Source: Lachnospiraceae bacterium (GTDB taxonomy: Bacteria > Bacillota > Clostridia > Lachnospirales > Lachnospiraceae). Taken from it: a stretch of 64,000 bases of DNA. The stretch spans positions 124,001 through 188,000 of the forward strand of contig JAILOK010000056.1 of assembly GCA_024690825.1 (NCBI GenBank), read 5' to 3'. The position numbers and the translations under genes were made by a program. The notes below the pieces were generated by a model. The model saw only the letters and a program-made list of their open reading frames with translations. It searched no databases and was not told the DNA's origin. Numbering within the stretch: position 1 is the stretch's first letter; every line of letters begins with the position of its first letter. Shown in pieces: positions 8,940 to 16,849 of the stretch.

Positions 8940-10372
8940 AAAGAAAAAAAGACGAAAACAGGAAAAACAATCTGGAACTGAAGGTGACGGTGTATATTTT
9001 TCTGGCCCTTTTTCTGATACTGATCGGATATTTTGCATTTTATGTACAGTTTTCGGCCCCGAAACAGATCGTCAATTCCTATAATATGAGGCAGAAGAAC
9101 CTGGAACAGATGGTTATAAGGGGAACCATTTTTTCGGATAAGGGAGAGGTTCTTGCAAGAGAAGCGTTAAAGGATGGTGTTGAAGTCAGAAATTATCCCT
9201 ATGCCGAATTGTTTGCTCATGCGGTAGGATTCTGCACTTACGGGAATTACGGCCTTGAAAAAACGGCCAACATAGATCTGCTCACATCAAATGCCCCGGT
9301 CGATGAGAGACTCGGCAAGGAGATGGCCGGTGTAAGAAATACGGGCGACAATATATTCACTTCCCTTAATCTGGAACTGCAAAAGACCGCTTATCAGGTG
9401 CTTGGAAATTACAGGGGAGCGGTGATAGTGATGGAAACGGAGACAGGAAGGATCCTGGCAATGGTTTCAAAGCCTGACTTTGATCCGAACACGGTTTCCG
9501 AAAACTGGGCAAAGATCAGTGCGGATGAGGAAGAAGCGGCTCTTGTGAACAGATGCGTATCAGGCCTTTATCCTCCGGGCTCCACCTTCAAAACGGTCAT
9601 GCTGCTTGAATACTTAAGAGAACATGATCTTGAGGATGAGGGGTATTCATACGGCTGCAACGGGCACTTTATAAAAGATGATTCGAAAATAGAATGTTAT
9701 CACGGGACTGTCCACGGTACAGTGGATCTTCTCGGATCGTATGCGAGATCGTGCAACTGTTCATTCGCAAATATAGGAACGCAGCTTCGGATACCCGGAC
9801 TTGAGGATACCGCCGATGAGCTGCTTTTTAACAGAGTCCTTCCGGTGGAAAGCGACCACAAAAAATCCGCATTTGTGCTTAACAGCACATCCGGGACCGG
9901 AGATATCATGCAGACATCCATAGGACAGGGAGATACTCTTGTAACACCCATGCATCTGTGCCTTATCACACAGGCCATAGCGAATGACGGTATAATGATG
10001 AAAGCGACCCTGATCGACAGACAGGAAAACTATCTCGGCACTGTCATAAAACAGCAGAAGCCGTCGCAGTACAAAAGGGTGATGAAGACAGAGGAAGCAC
10101 AGATCCTTAAGGATTATATGAAAGAGGTTGTATCTTCCGGTACGGGAAAGAAGCTTAAAAGTTCTTATTATACGGCTGCGGGAAAAACGGGATCGGCCGA
10201 ATTCGGGACAGAAAAGGGAAAGAGCCATGCGTGGTTTACGGGTTTTTCCGAAACTGACGGTCCGGGTATAACGGTTACCGTGCTGATTGAAAGGGCCGGG
10301 AGCGGCGGAGATTATGCGGTGCCGGCCGCAAAAAGAATATTTGATGCATATTACGGGATTTCGGGGTTATAA
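8936..10372 (+). CDS. Class B penicillin-binding protein (transpeptidase)
   Basis: 478 residues starting with TTG at 8936. A short basic N-terminus is followed by one membrane anchor (about 14-40). The transpeptidase motifs are all present: STFK with Ser216 and Lys219, SCN at 272-274, and KTG at 417-419. The enzyme cross-links peptidoglycan outside the membrane. At this length it resembles the shorter PbpA-type enzymes rather than PBP2 or PBP3, with only a small N-terminal module. It is translationally coupled to the SEDS gene upstream. Confidence 0.92.
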   Translation: MKRKKDENRKNNLELKVTVYIFLALFLILIGYFAFYVQFSAPKQIVNSYNMRQKNLEQMVIRGTIFSDKGEVLAREALKDGVEVRNYPYAELFAHAVGFCTYGNYGLEKTANIDLLTSNAPVDERLGKEMAGVRNTGDNIFTSLNLELQKTAYQVLGNYRGAVIVMETETGRILAMVSKPDFDPNTVSENWAKISADEEEAALVNRCVSGLYPPGSTFKTVMLLEYLREHDLEDEGYSYGCNGHFIKDDSKIECYHGTVHGTVDLLGSYARSCNCSFANIGTQLRIPGLEDTADELLFNRVLPVESDHKKSAFVLNSTSGTGDIMQTSIGQGDTLVTPMHLCLITQAIANDGIMMKATLIDRQENYLGTVIKQQKPSQYKRVMKTEEAQILKDYMKEVVSSGTGKKLKSSYYTAAGKTGSAEFGTEKGKSHAWFTGFSETDGPGITVTVLIERAGSGGDYAVPAAKRIFDAYYGISGL

Positions 10373-10449
10373 TGAAACATGTCCGAAGGTCTTGAAGAGA
10401 TCGGTCTTATCGTGAATGCGGTGAAAACCGGACAGGTTAGGAGGATGCG

Positions 10450-10857
10450 TTGAAAGAAATAAAAATGAAGGCAGAAGTGGCCAATATCGAGGTCATGACA
10501 GATGAACTTAACGCCTGGTTCGAAGAAAATGACGTGCCTATGAAGGTGGTCCTTCAGATGGATGTGGCGCTGGATGAGATCCTGAGCAATATCGCTTTTT
10601 ACGCTTATGAGGGGGAAAAGGGCGATATGACCGTAAAGGCTGAAATGCTGAATGATAATAAGACCATAAGGATTGAGTTTTCCGATACGGGAATTGAATT
10701 CGATCCGCTGAAGAAAAAAGATCCTGATATCACCCTTTCCGCAGAGGAGAGAAAGATAGGCGGGCTTGGGATCTTTATGGTGAAAAAGACGATGGATCAT
10801 GTGTCCTATGAACGCAGGGGGGACACAAATATCTTTGTCATGGAAAAGAATCTGTAA
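10450..10857 (+). CDS. RsbW/SpoIIAB-like ATP-binding protein (anti-sigma/serine kinase family)
   Basis: 135 residues starting with TTG at 10450, behind a strong AGGAGG at 10439-10444. It is a single HATPase_c domain: N-box DEILSNIAFYAY, G1 box SDTGIEFDP, and G2 region GGLGIFMVKKTMD. Such proteins bind or phosphorylate STAS-domain partners and can sequester sigma factors. No STAS partner or sigma gene is adjacent. The position 78 bp after a PBP gene suggests co-transcription, but a functional link to cell-wall synthesis is only inferred. A terminator follows. Confidence 0.82.
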   Translation: MKEIKMKAEVANIEVMTDELNAWFEENDVPMKVVLQMDVALDEILSNIAFYAYEGEKGDMTVKAEMLNDNKTIRIEFSDTGIEFDPLKKKDPDITLSAEERKIGGLGIFMVKKTMDHVSYERRGDTNIFVMEKNL

Positions 10858-10873
10858 CGATTTAGTACTTCCG

Positions 10874-10908
10874 GCAGGTCGGGGAAATCCCCGACCTGCT
10901 TTATTTTT
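10874..10908 (+). terminator. Strong intrinsic terminator
   Basis: An 11-bp GC-rich stem (10874-10884 with 10889-10899), AAAT loop and T-rich tail. It closes the FtsW-PBP-RsbW-like transcription unit. Confidence 0.93.
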
Positions 10909-10932
10909 CGGCACTGTGTACAACATCACCAA

Positions 10933-11015
10933 ACCGAAAACGATTACGGTTGAAAATTTTTGTTGAAATCCTCCAAAAGGTGTGTTATAGTTTGATAAAA
11001 TCAATCGTTTTAGGT
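10933..11015. promoter_or_regulatory. Sugar-transporter promoter flanked by inverted operator-like sites
   Basis: TTGAAA (10963-10968), 17-nt spacer, TATAGT (10986-10991). ACCGAAAACGATT (10933-10945) lies upstream of the -35. Its near-perfect inverted copy AATCGTTTTAGGT (11003-11015; 12 of 13 match) lies just downstream of the -10. Centres are 70 bp apart, and each half contains a central CG as in LacI-family operators. A GGTACGG/CCGTACC hairpin (11013-11019 with 11034-11040) follows in the leader. Confidence 0.65.
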
Positions 11016-11069
11016 ACGGATCAGAAGAGAATCCCGTACCGCAATCATCAAAAGGGAGGTTTTTAACCA

Positions 11070-12506
11070 ATGAAGAAAAAAGTTTTAAGCGTACTTCTTT
11101 CAGCGGCTATGGCAGCAAGTATCCTTGCAGGCTGTGGAGAGGCAGCAGCACCTGCAGCTGACGCAGGATCGGATGCAGCCGAGGCAGAGGCACCTGCAGC
11201 AGATGCAGAGGCGCCTGCAGCAGATGCAGAGGCGCCTGCAGCTGAAGCACCCGCAGCAAGCGGAGAGGCCGGCAAGGTTCTCAACATCGCTGCATGGAAC
11301 GAGGAGTTCAAGACCAGACTTACCGATCACTATCCCGGATATGAGGTTGTTGACGGAACACACGGCAAGATCGGCGATGTTACCGTAAACTGGCTCATCA
11401 CTCCCAACGAGAACAATGCTTATCAGGACAGACTTGATGAGATCCTTCTCGGACAGGAATCAGCAGCACAGGATGACAAGCTTGATCTTTTCCTTGTAGA
11501 AGCTGACTACGCTCTTAAGTATGTTGATACCGATTATGCGGCAGCAGTTGAGAGCCTTGGCATCAGCCTTGATGAGACAAAGGATCAGTATCAGTATACA
11601 AAAGACATCATGACAGACAGCAACGGAGTTCTTAAGGGTGTGTCATGGCAGGGATGCCCCGGCGTTATGATCTATCAGAGAGCTATCGCAAAGGAAGTAT
11701 TCGGAACAGACGAGCCCGAAGAGATCCAGAAGCTTTTTGCTGACTGGGGCAAGTTCAATGAGTCAGCTGACAAGCTTAAGGCTAAAGGTTATCTTACAAC
11801 AGCATCTGTTGCAGATACATGGAGAGTTTATCAGAATAATGTATCAAAGCCCTTCGTAGACGGAACAACCATCCAGATCGACGACAACATCAAGAAGTGG
11901 GCTGAGGACAGCAAGGACCTCTATGACAGAGGATGCACAACAACAGCTAACCAGTGGACAGATGACTGGAGCAAGGGCTTCTATCCCGAAGGAAAGGTAT
12001 TCTGCTACTTTGGACCCGCATGGCTCATCGACTTCTGTATGGCAGCTGATACCGAAGGCTCTGTTGCTCACGACGGCGGCTGGGCTGCAACCGAAGGACC
12101 TCAGGGCTTCTTCTGGGGCGGAACATGGATCTGTGGATGCGCAGGAACCGACAACGGTGATCTTGTTGCCGACATCATGAGAAAGATGACAATGGATCCC
12201 GATGTAATGAAGGACATCGTTCTTAAAGATAACGATTTCGTAAACAACAGACCTGTTATGGAAGGTCTTGCAAGCGATCCCGAATATCACAGCGCTGTTC
12301 TTGGCGGACAGAATGCTCTGAAGATGTTCTGCGCAGGAGCTGACAAGATCGACATGTCAAACCTTACAGCTTACGATCAGGGTCTCCTTGGAGATTATCA
12401 GACAGCAATGGTTGACTGGATGAACGGAAACTTCGCATCTTATGAGGACGCACTTGATTCCTTCTATAAGGCTGCAGAGGTAAGATATCCCGAACTCACT
12501 CACTGA
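11070..12506 (+). CDS. Sugar ABC transporter, substrate-binding lipoprotein
   Basis: 478 residues. A lipoprotein signal peptide ends in the lipobox LAGC at about 19-22, so the mature protein should be lipid-anchored at Cys22. An Ala/Pro/Glu/Asp linker (about 24-66, built partly from 21-bp tandem repeats) precedes a family 1-type extracellular sugar-binding domain. Two CUT1 permease genes follow in the same operon. The ligand is unknown. An intercistronic hairpin after the stop probably stabilises this part of the mRNA, so that the binding protein is made in excess over the permeases. Confidence 0.88.
   Translation: MKKKVLSVLLSAAMAASILAGCGEAAAPAADAGSDAAEAEAPAADAEAPAADAEAPAAEAPAASGEAGKVLNIAAWNEEFKTRLTDHYPGYEVVDGTHGKIGDVTVNWLITPNENNAYQDRLDEILLGQESAAQDDKLDLFLVEADYALKYVDTDYAAAVESLGISLDETKDQYQYTKDIMTDSNGVLKGVSWQGCPGVMIYQRAIAKEVFGTDEPEEIQKLFADWGKFNESADKLKAKGYLTTASVADTWRVYQNNVSKPFVDGTTIQIDDNIKKWAEDSKDLYDRGCTTTANQWTDDWSKGFYPEGKVFCYFGPAWLIDFCMAADTEGSVAHDGGWAATEGPQGFFWGGTWICGCAGTDNGDLVADIMRKMTMDPDVMKDIVLKDNDFVNNRPVMEGLASDPEYHSAVLGGQNALKMFCAGADKIDMSNLTAYDQGLLGDYQTAMVDWMNGNFASYEDALDSFYKAAEVRYPELTH
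11187..11249 (+). repeat. Three tandem 21-bp repeats encoding the linker
   Basis: Three adjacent near-identical 21-bp units start at 11187, 11208 and 11229. Each encodes Glu-Ala-Pro-Ala-Ala plus two more residues in the linker between lipid anchor and binding domain. Unit number could vary by slippage. Confidence 0.85.
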
Positions 12507-12540
12507 TCAGTAATAAACGGTCAAATAAGTAAAATAGTGT

Positions 12541-12569
12541 TGCCGGAGGCTTTTCAAAAGCCTTCGGCA
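12541..12569 (+). promoter_or_regulatory. Intercistronic hairpin after binding-protein gene
   Basis: TGCCGGAGGCTTTT pairs with AAAAGCCTTCGGCA across a very small loop, with one G-U pair. There is no T-run after it, so it looks more like an mRNA-stabilising or partial-attenuation hairpin than a full terminator. Confidence 0.7.
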
Positions 12570-12603
12570 TCATTATAAAAGATCATTGTTTTGGAGGGTA
12601 CTT

Positions 12604-13506
12604 ATGAAGAAACAATCCAAGGTTGCTCGTGTTAACAGGTGGGGATACATCTTCCTGATACCTTTTTTCCTGACCTATGTTATCTTTCAGGTCATTCCCT
12701 TATGTTCCACCATATACAACAGCCTGTTCGAAAATTTCAGATCGGGCCTTAAACAGATCGGTCCCAATTTTGTCGGATTCGCAAATTTTGCCAAACTGCT
12801 GGGGACCATTGATTTCTGGAATTACTTTGAAAACACACTTCTGATGTGGGTCGGAGGATTCATACCGCAGATCCTGGTATCGCTCCTTCTGGCATACTGG
12901 TTCTCGGATCCGAGTCTGCGTCTGAAGTTTCAGCAGTTCTTCAAGACTGTCATATATATGCCGAACCTCATAATGGCTTCTGCGTTCGCAATGCTGTTCT
13001 TCGCGCTGTTTGCCGACCAGGGCCCTGTCAACTCCATTCTTGTGAGCATGGGAATACTGAAGCAGCCTTTCAAGTTCTTTGCTTCGGTAACGGCAAGCCG
13101 TGTGCTCATAATGTTCATGAATTTCCTGATGTGGTTTGGAAATACGACCATACTTCTCCTTGCCGGAATGCTTGGTATCGATCAGGAACTGTATGAGGCG
13201 GCAGAGGTTGACGGTGCGACATCAAGCCAGGTCTTTTTCAGGATCACACTTCCGATCCTCAGGCCCATCCTGCTCTATGTTCTTGTTACATCGCTCATAG
13301 GCGGCATGCAGATGTATGATGTACCCCAGATCCTTACAAACGGAAAGGGAACTCCCGCAAATTCAACGCTTACGGTCATCATGTACCTGAATCAGCATCT
13401 GACCAGCAAGAATCTCGGAATGGGCGGTGCATTGTCCGTGGTCATGTTTGCTGTTACAGGCGTGCTGAGCATTGTCATATTTAATCTGAACAAGAGAAAG
13501 GATTGA
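12604..13506 (+). CDS. CUT1-type sugar ABC transporter permease 1 (MalF/UgpA-like)
   Basis: 300 residues with six membrane helices. The MalF/UgpA-type N-terminus (WGYIFLIPFFLTYVIFQVIP) is followed by the EAA loop EAAEVDGATSSQVFFRITLP, which contacts the ATPase. It forms the membrane channel with the next gene product. The start at 12604 was chosen for its GGAGGG at 12593-12598. No ATPase gene lies in the operon; Firmicute CUT1 importers commonly share an MsmX/MsmK-type ATPase encoded elsewhere. Confidence 0.92.
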   Translation: MKKQSKVARVNRWGYIFLIPFFLTYVIFQVIPLCSTIYNSLFENFRSGLKQIGPNFVGFANFAKLLGTIDFWNYFENTLLMWVGGFIPQILVSLLLAYWFSDPSLRLKFQQFFKTVIYMPNLIMASAFAMLFFALFADQGPVNSILVSMGILKQPFKFFASVTASRVLIMFMNFLMWFGNTTILLLAGMLGIDQELYEAAEVDGATSSQVFFRITLPILRPILLYVLVTSLIGGMQMYDVPQILTNGKGTPANSTLTVIMYLNQHLTSKNLGMGGALSVVMFAVTGVLSIVIFNLNKRKD

Positions 13507-13516
13507 GGGTGGCGAT

Positions 13517-14377
13517 ATGGAAGAAAACAGAAAAGTAAGCAAGGGCATTCCGGTCAAAACCCGGAGAGTGATAAGTTACATAGTTCTCATATTTTTCTCG
13601 CTGCTGTGTCTCATCTGGTTTTACATCCTGCTCATAAATTCGACCAGATCACATGCGGAGATGACAAAGGGATTTACCCCCATACCCAGCACCCATTTCG
13701 TGGACAACTGGATCAATCTGGTAAACGGTACGATCCCGATCTTAAACGGGTTCATAAACAGCTTCATAGTATCGGGCGGAGTTGCCATACTGGCCTCATA
13801 TTTCTCGGCCATGACAGCCTATGCCATTCATGCCTATGAATTCAAGGGAAAACAGGCTGCATCTGCATTTATTCTTGCAGTTATGATGGTTCCCACACAG
13901 GTTACGGCGCTTGGTTTCATACAGCTGATCACGAAAATGAAGATGGATGATACGCTGCTTCCGCTCATCATACCTGCCGTAGCAGCGCCGGTAACATATT
14001 TTTACTTGAAGCAGTACATGGAAGCAAATCTTTCAATGTCGCTGGTTGAAGCGGCCAGGATCGACGGGGCGGGAGAGTTTCGGACCTTCAACAGCATAGT
14101 GCTCCCGATCATGAAACCGGCGGTATCGGTTCAGATGATCTTTGCCTTTGTCGGAAGCTGGAACAATTACTTCACACCGGCCCTCATACTTCATTCGGAC
14201 AAGAAAAAGACGCTTCCCGTTATGATCGCCCAGCTGCGTGGAGCCGACTGGCTGAGATTCGACATGGGTCAGGTCTACATCATGATAGCTGCTTCCATCT
14301 TCCCGGTGGTCATAGTGTATCTTATCATGTCAAAGTTCATCGTTGGCGGTATCTCAAGCGGAGCCGTCAAGGGATAA
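13517..14377 (+). CDS. CUT1-type sugar ABC transporter permease 2 (MalG/UgpE-like)
   Basis: 286 residues with six membrane helices and the EAA loop EAARIDGAGEFRTFNSIVLP. It starts 10 bp after permease 1 and completes the heterodimeric membrane unit. The MalG/UgpE features include TRSHAEMTKG near the N-terminus and the segment GSWNNYFTPALI. A terminator follows at once, which closes a three-gene operon of binding protein, permease and permease. Substrate is unknown. Confidence 0.92.
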   Translation: MEENRKVSKGIPVKTRRVISYIVLIFFSLLCLIWFYILLINSTRSHAEMTKGFTPIPSTHFVDNWINLVNGTIPILNGFINSFIVSGGVAILASYFSAMTAYAIHAYEFKGKQAASAFILAVMMVPTQVTALGFIQLITKMKMDDTLLPLIIPAVAAPVTYFYLKQYMEANLSMSLVEAARIDGAGEFRTFNSIVLPIMKPAVSVQMIFAFVGSWNNYFTPALILHSDKKKTLPVMIAQLRGADWLRFDMGQVYIMIAASIFPVVIVYLIMSKFIVGGISSGAVKG

Positions 14378-14394
14378 ATAATCATGAAATGATC

Positions 14395-14424
14395 AAAAAA
14401 GGCTGCAAAGGCGGCCTTTTTTGT
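14395..14424 (+). terminator. Terminator of the sugar transporter operon
   Basis: AAAAAAGGCTGC pairs with GCGGCCTTTTTT around an AAAG loop (one G-U pair), followed by more T residues. Confidence 0.9.
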
Positions 14425-14509
14425 TTTATATATTTTATTGAAAAATACGGGTCGATATCATAAAATGAAATAATTATTGACTGTTGCTTCAAAGTGGAGG
14501 GTAGAAAAT

Positions 14510-15988
14510 ATGGCTAAAGAAAGATCAAACAAGGCATATGCGAACAAAACAGCATTGGTTCTGTTCACATCGCTTACCTGCATAATTTGTCTGGCTTATC
14601 TGGTACAGCTGATCAAGGGAGAACTTGAAGTGTACAAGGTTGTTCTCGTTGAGGCCTTTGATCTTGTGCCGATGATCCTGGGATGGGTATTCTATAAACG
14701 TGATAATGATACAGATGTGGTGAAACATTTTATCGGCATAGGATACGGGATATTCTATCTGATAGTCTGTATAATAACGACAAATACCGTTCTGGTGTTT
14801 GTATACGCAATCCCCGTGGTGCTTCTGATCTCGCTTTTCGATGACATGAGACTTGCCATCATATCAAATATCGGTGTCTCGCTCATTGCCATTTTCCATG
14901 CGATCAGGTTTGCGGCATCCAGGAACTGGGAAGGCGGAGCAGTGGCGGACCTTGAGATCGAAGTTCTTATCATGATCGTCATTTCCGTCTTTTCTGTTGT
15001 GGTTAATAAGGTAATAACCGAGATCAACCAGACCAGGATGTCAAAGATTAATGAAGCCGGTGAGAAGACCGAAAAGATACTGGGCTCCGTCATGGAGGTT
15101 TCCGGCGTGCTTGCGGATGATGTGACCAAGGTGTCCGAAAAGATGGATGTGCTCGCAAATTCAAGCGAAGAGACGCTTTCAGCCATGCAGGAGGTTCAGT
15201 CGGGTTCTACCGATTCGGCGGAATCGATTCAGAATCAGCTCGTAAAGACAGAAGAGATTCAGAAGCAGATAGAAAATGTCACCGATACATCCACAAGCAT
15301 TGGCGCAAATGTCAGGGATACGGTTGATGCAATAAATGAGGGACGCAATAACATCAACAAGCTCATCGAACAGGCCGGCATTTCCGAGAACGCCGGTAAT
15401 GAGGTTGCATCAGAGGTTGAAGGCTTAAGGGCTACGACCCAGCAGATGGAGACCATAGTTGAACTCATCAATTCAGTTGCCTCACAGACAAGCCTTTTGG
15501 CGCTTAATGCGAGCATAGAGGCTGCAAGAGCGGGAGAGGCAGGAAGAGGATTTGCGGTCGTCGCGACAGAGATCTCAAATCTTGCCGGACAGACGCAGAA
15601 TGCTACCGAAAATATCAGCAGCCTGATAGAGGGCATCTCATCTGAGATAAACAAGGTTGTAGCTGCGATCAATTCGCTGATAGACAGCAACCGTATTCAG
15701 AACGAATCCGCGCAGGTTACTTCCCAGAGTTTTGATAAGATAGTCGACAGTTCGGGAAAGATCAGAACAGACTCGGAAGAGCTTTCAAATATTGTGGAGA
15801 AGCTTGCTGCCGCCAATAATGAGATCGTTGAGAGCATCCAGACAATATCGGCAATAACGGAAGAGGTTTCGGCTCACTCATCCACAACCTGTTCAACTAC
15901 TGAAACCAACCGCAGCATAGTTGAGGAGGTCCGTGATCTGGTAGGCGAGATGACGGAAGCTGCGGAAAAATTAAGAAGCATGGGATAA
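14510..15988 (+). CDS. Membrane methyl-accepting chemotaxis protein
   Basis: 492 residues. About six membrane helices occupy residues 12-175, with no sizeable extracellular domain and no visible HAMP domain. A cytoplasmic signalling coiled coil follows, with the conserved hairpin tip at about residues 335-360 ([19 protein letters not shown]). It should control CheA activity. The lack of a periplasmic sensor suggests that it senses within the membrane or through a partner. The start at 14510 has GGAGGG at 14496-14501. It sits alone between two terminators. Confidence 0.9.
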   Translation: MAKERSNKAYANKTALVLFTSLTCIICLAYLVQLIKGELEVYKVVLVEAFDLVPMILGWVFYKRDNDTDVVKHFIGIGYGIFYLIVCIITTNTVLVFVYAIPVVLLISLFDDMRLAIISNIGVSLIAIFHAIRFAASRNWEGGAVADLEIEVLIMIVISVFSVVVNKVITEINQTRMSKINEAGEKTEKILGSVMEVSGVLADDVTKVSEKMDVLANSSEETLSAMQEVQSGSTDSAESIQNQLVKTEEIQKQIENVTDTSTSIGANVRDTVDAINEGRNNINKLIEQAGISENAGNEVASEVEGLRATTQQMETIVELINSVASQTSLLALNASIEAARAGEAGRGFAVVATEISNLAGQTQNATENISSLIEGISSEINKVVAAINSLIDSNRIQNESAQVTSQSFDKIVDSSGKIRTDSEELSNIVEKLAAANNEIVESIQTISAITEEVSAHSSTTCSTTETNRSIVEEVRDLVGEMTEAAEKLRSMG

Positions 15989-16001
15989 TAAGACCGAAAA
16001 T

Positions 16002-16036
16002 AAAAGCCGGAGGTCAGGTGACCTCCGGCTTTTTAT
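16002..16036. terminator. Bidirectional terminator
   Basis: A 15-bp stem (16002-16016 with 16019-16033) with A-run before and T-run after, between the chemoreceptor and the convergent small gene. Confidence 0.9.
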
Positions 16037-16044
16037 ATCTGTGT

Positions 16045-16299
16045 TTACCGCTTTCCCTGGTGATGATCGTTAAGGATTATATCAACATCATGTGCGGGAA
16101 CCGTTGAAAGGTAATACTCGGGATCATCGATGTTTCCCTTGTACTGGCTCAGAAGCCATTTCCAGTCGGCTGCGTTGATCTTCAGTCCCTTGAAATCAAC
16201 GGTTCCGTTATCATCATAATCAAATCCCCACTTTGTCTTTCCTGCGCCGCCGCTTACGGCATCCAATGCGTCATCATTGATCCTGTTCATATCTGACAT
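16045..16299 (-). CDS. Small peptide precursor with double-glycine leader and EF-hand-like loop
   Basis: 84 residues, starting at the ATG complementary to 16297-16299, which is 8 nt after AGGAGG. The leader MSDMNRINDDALDAVSGG has hydrophobic residues at -4 (Val), -7 (Leu), -12 (Ile) and -15 (Met) relative to the GG, the pattern read by C39-peptidase ABC exporters. The mature part (about 66 residues, no Cys) contains DYDDNGTVDFKG, which fits EF-hand or dockerin loop positions 1, 3, 5, 6, 8 and 9. It is followed by an amphipathic AADWKWLLSQYK helix. No exporter or immunity gene is adjacent. It could be a bacteriocin-like or signalling peptide, but function is unknown. Confidence 0.65.
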   Translation of the reverse strand: MSDMNRINDDALDAVSGGAGKTKWGFDYDDNGTVDFKGLKINAADWKWLLSQYKGNIDDPEYYLSTVPAHDVDIILNDHHQGKR

Positions 16300-16415
16300 G
16301 TTCATTTCCTCCTGTTTTTTATTGTGATCTCTTATACGGATCATTTTTATCCATCTGTATATATATACGAATATTTTATCATATGGGCTATATTTTGTGT
16401 GATAAAATTTTTTTC

Positions 16416-16444
16416 TTGATTTTGCGGTGTATTTCTGATAGAAT
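16416..16444 (+). promoter_or_regulatory. Promoter of rpmB
   Basis: TTGATT at 16416-16421, 17-nt spacer, TAGAAT at 16439-16444. A small hairpin TGAGCC-TTTG-GGCTCA (16456-16471) follows at the likely 5' end of the mRNA. Confidence 0.75.
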
Positions 16445-16527
16445 GTCTTTTGTTGTGAGCCTTTGGGCTCAATATACTGTTACAAAGATTAGATAAGATA
16501 TTAATTTTTTATAGAGGAGGTGTAGTC

Positions 16528-16713
16528 ATGGCAAAGTGTGCAATATGCGGCAAGAGCGTTCATTTCGGAAATAACGTGAGCCATTCACATAGAAGATCCA
16601 ACAGGATCTGGAATTCCAATATCAGGAGAGTGAAGTGCAAGGTTAACGGCGCTCCCAAGAGGATCTATGTATGCAGCCGCTGCCTTCGCGCGGGCGCTGT
16701 CGAAAGAGCGTGA
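16528..16713 (+). CDS. rpmB: 50S ribosomal protein L28
   Basis: 61 residues. It begins MAKCAICGKSVHFGNNVSHS and contains RSNRIWNSNIRRVK and YVCSRCLRAG. The two CxxC pairs (Cys4/Cys7 and the C-terminal CSRC) mark the zinc-binding form of L28, a 50S subunit protein. AGGAGG precedes the ATG. The gene is monocistronic with its own promoter and terminator. Presence of the Cys form suggests a zinc-replete version; a Cys-free paralogue is not in this window. Confidence 0.97.
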   Translation: MAKCAICGKSVHFGNNVSHSHRRSNRIWNSNIRRVKCKVNGAPKRIYVCSRCLRAGAVERA

Positions 16714-16740
16714 GATTGAAGGATTAAAAAAGAACGATAA

Positions 16741-16772
16741 AAAACACCGGAGAGTTGTCTCCGGTGTTTTTT
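16741..16772 (+). terminator. Terminator of rpmB
   Basis: AAAACACCGGAGA pairs with TCTCCGGTGTTTT around GTTG, with a short T tail. Confidence 0.92.
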
Positions 16773-16849
16773 ATGTTGTCACGTGGCTTTTATGCTCAGT
16801 TTTATTAAAAAAGATCAAGGCCGATTACTCCGCTGCATACGCAGCTTAC

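Noticed and set aside
11063-11311. Ala/Ser-rich minus-strand frame opposite the lipoprotein
   Set aside because: An artefact of the Ala-rich repeats, present in several frames.
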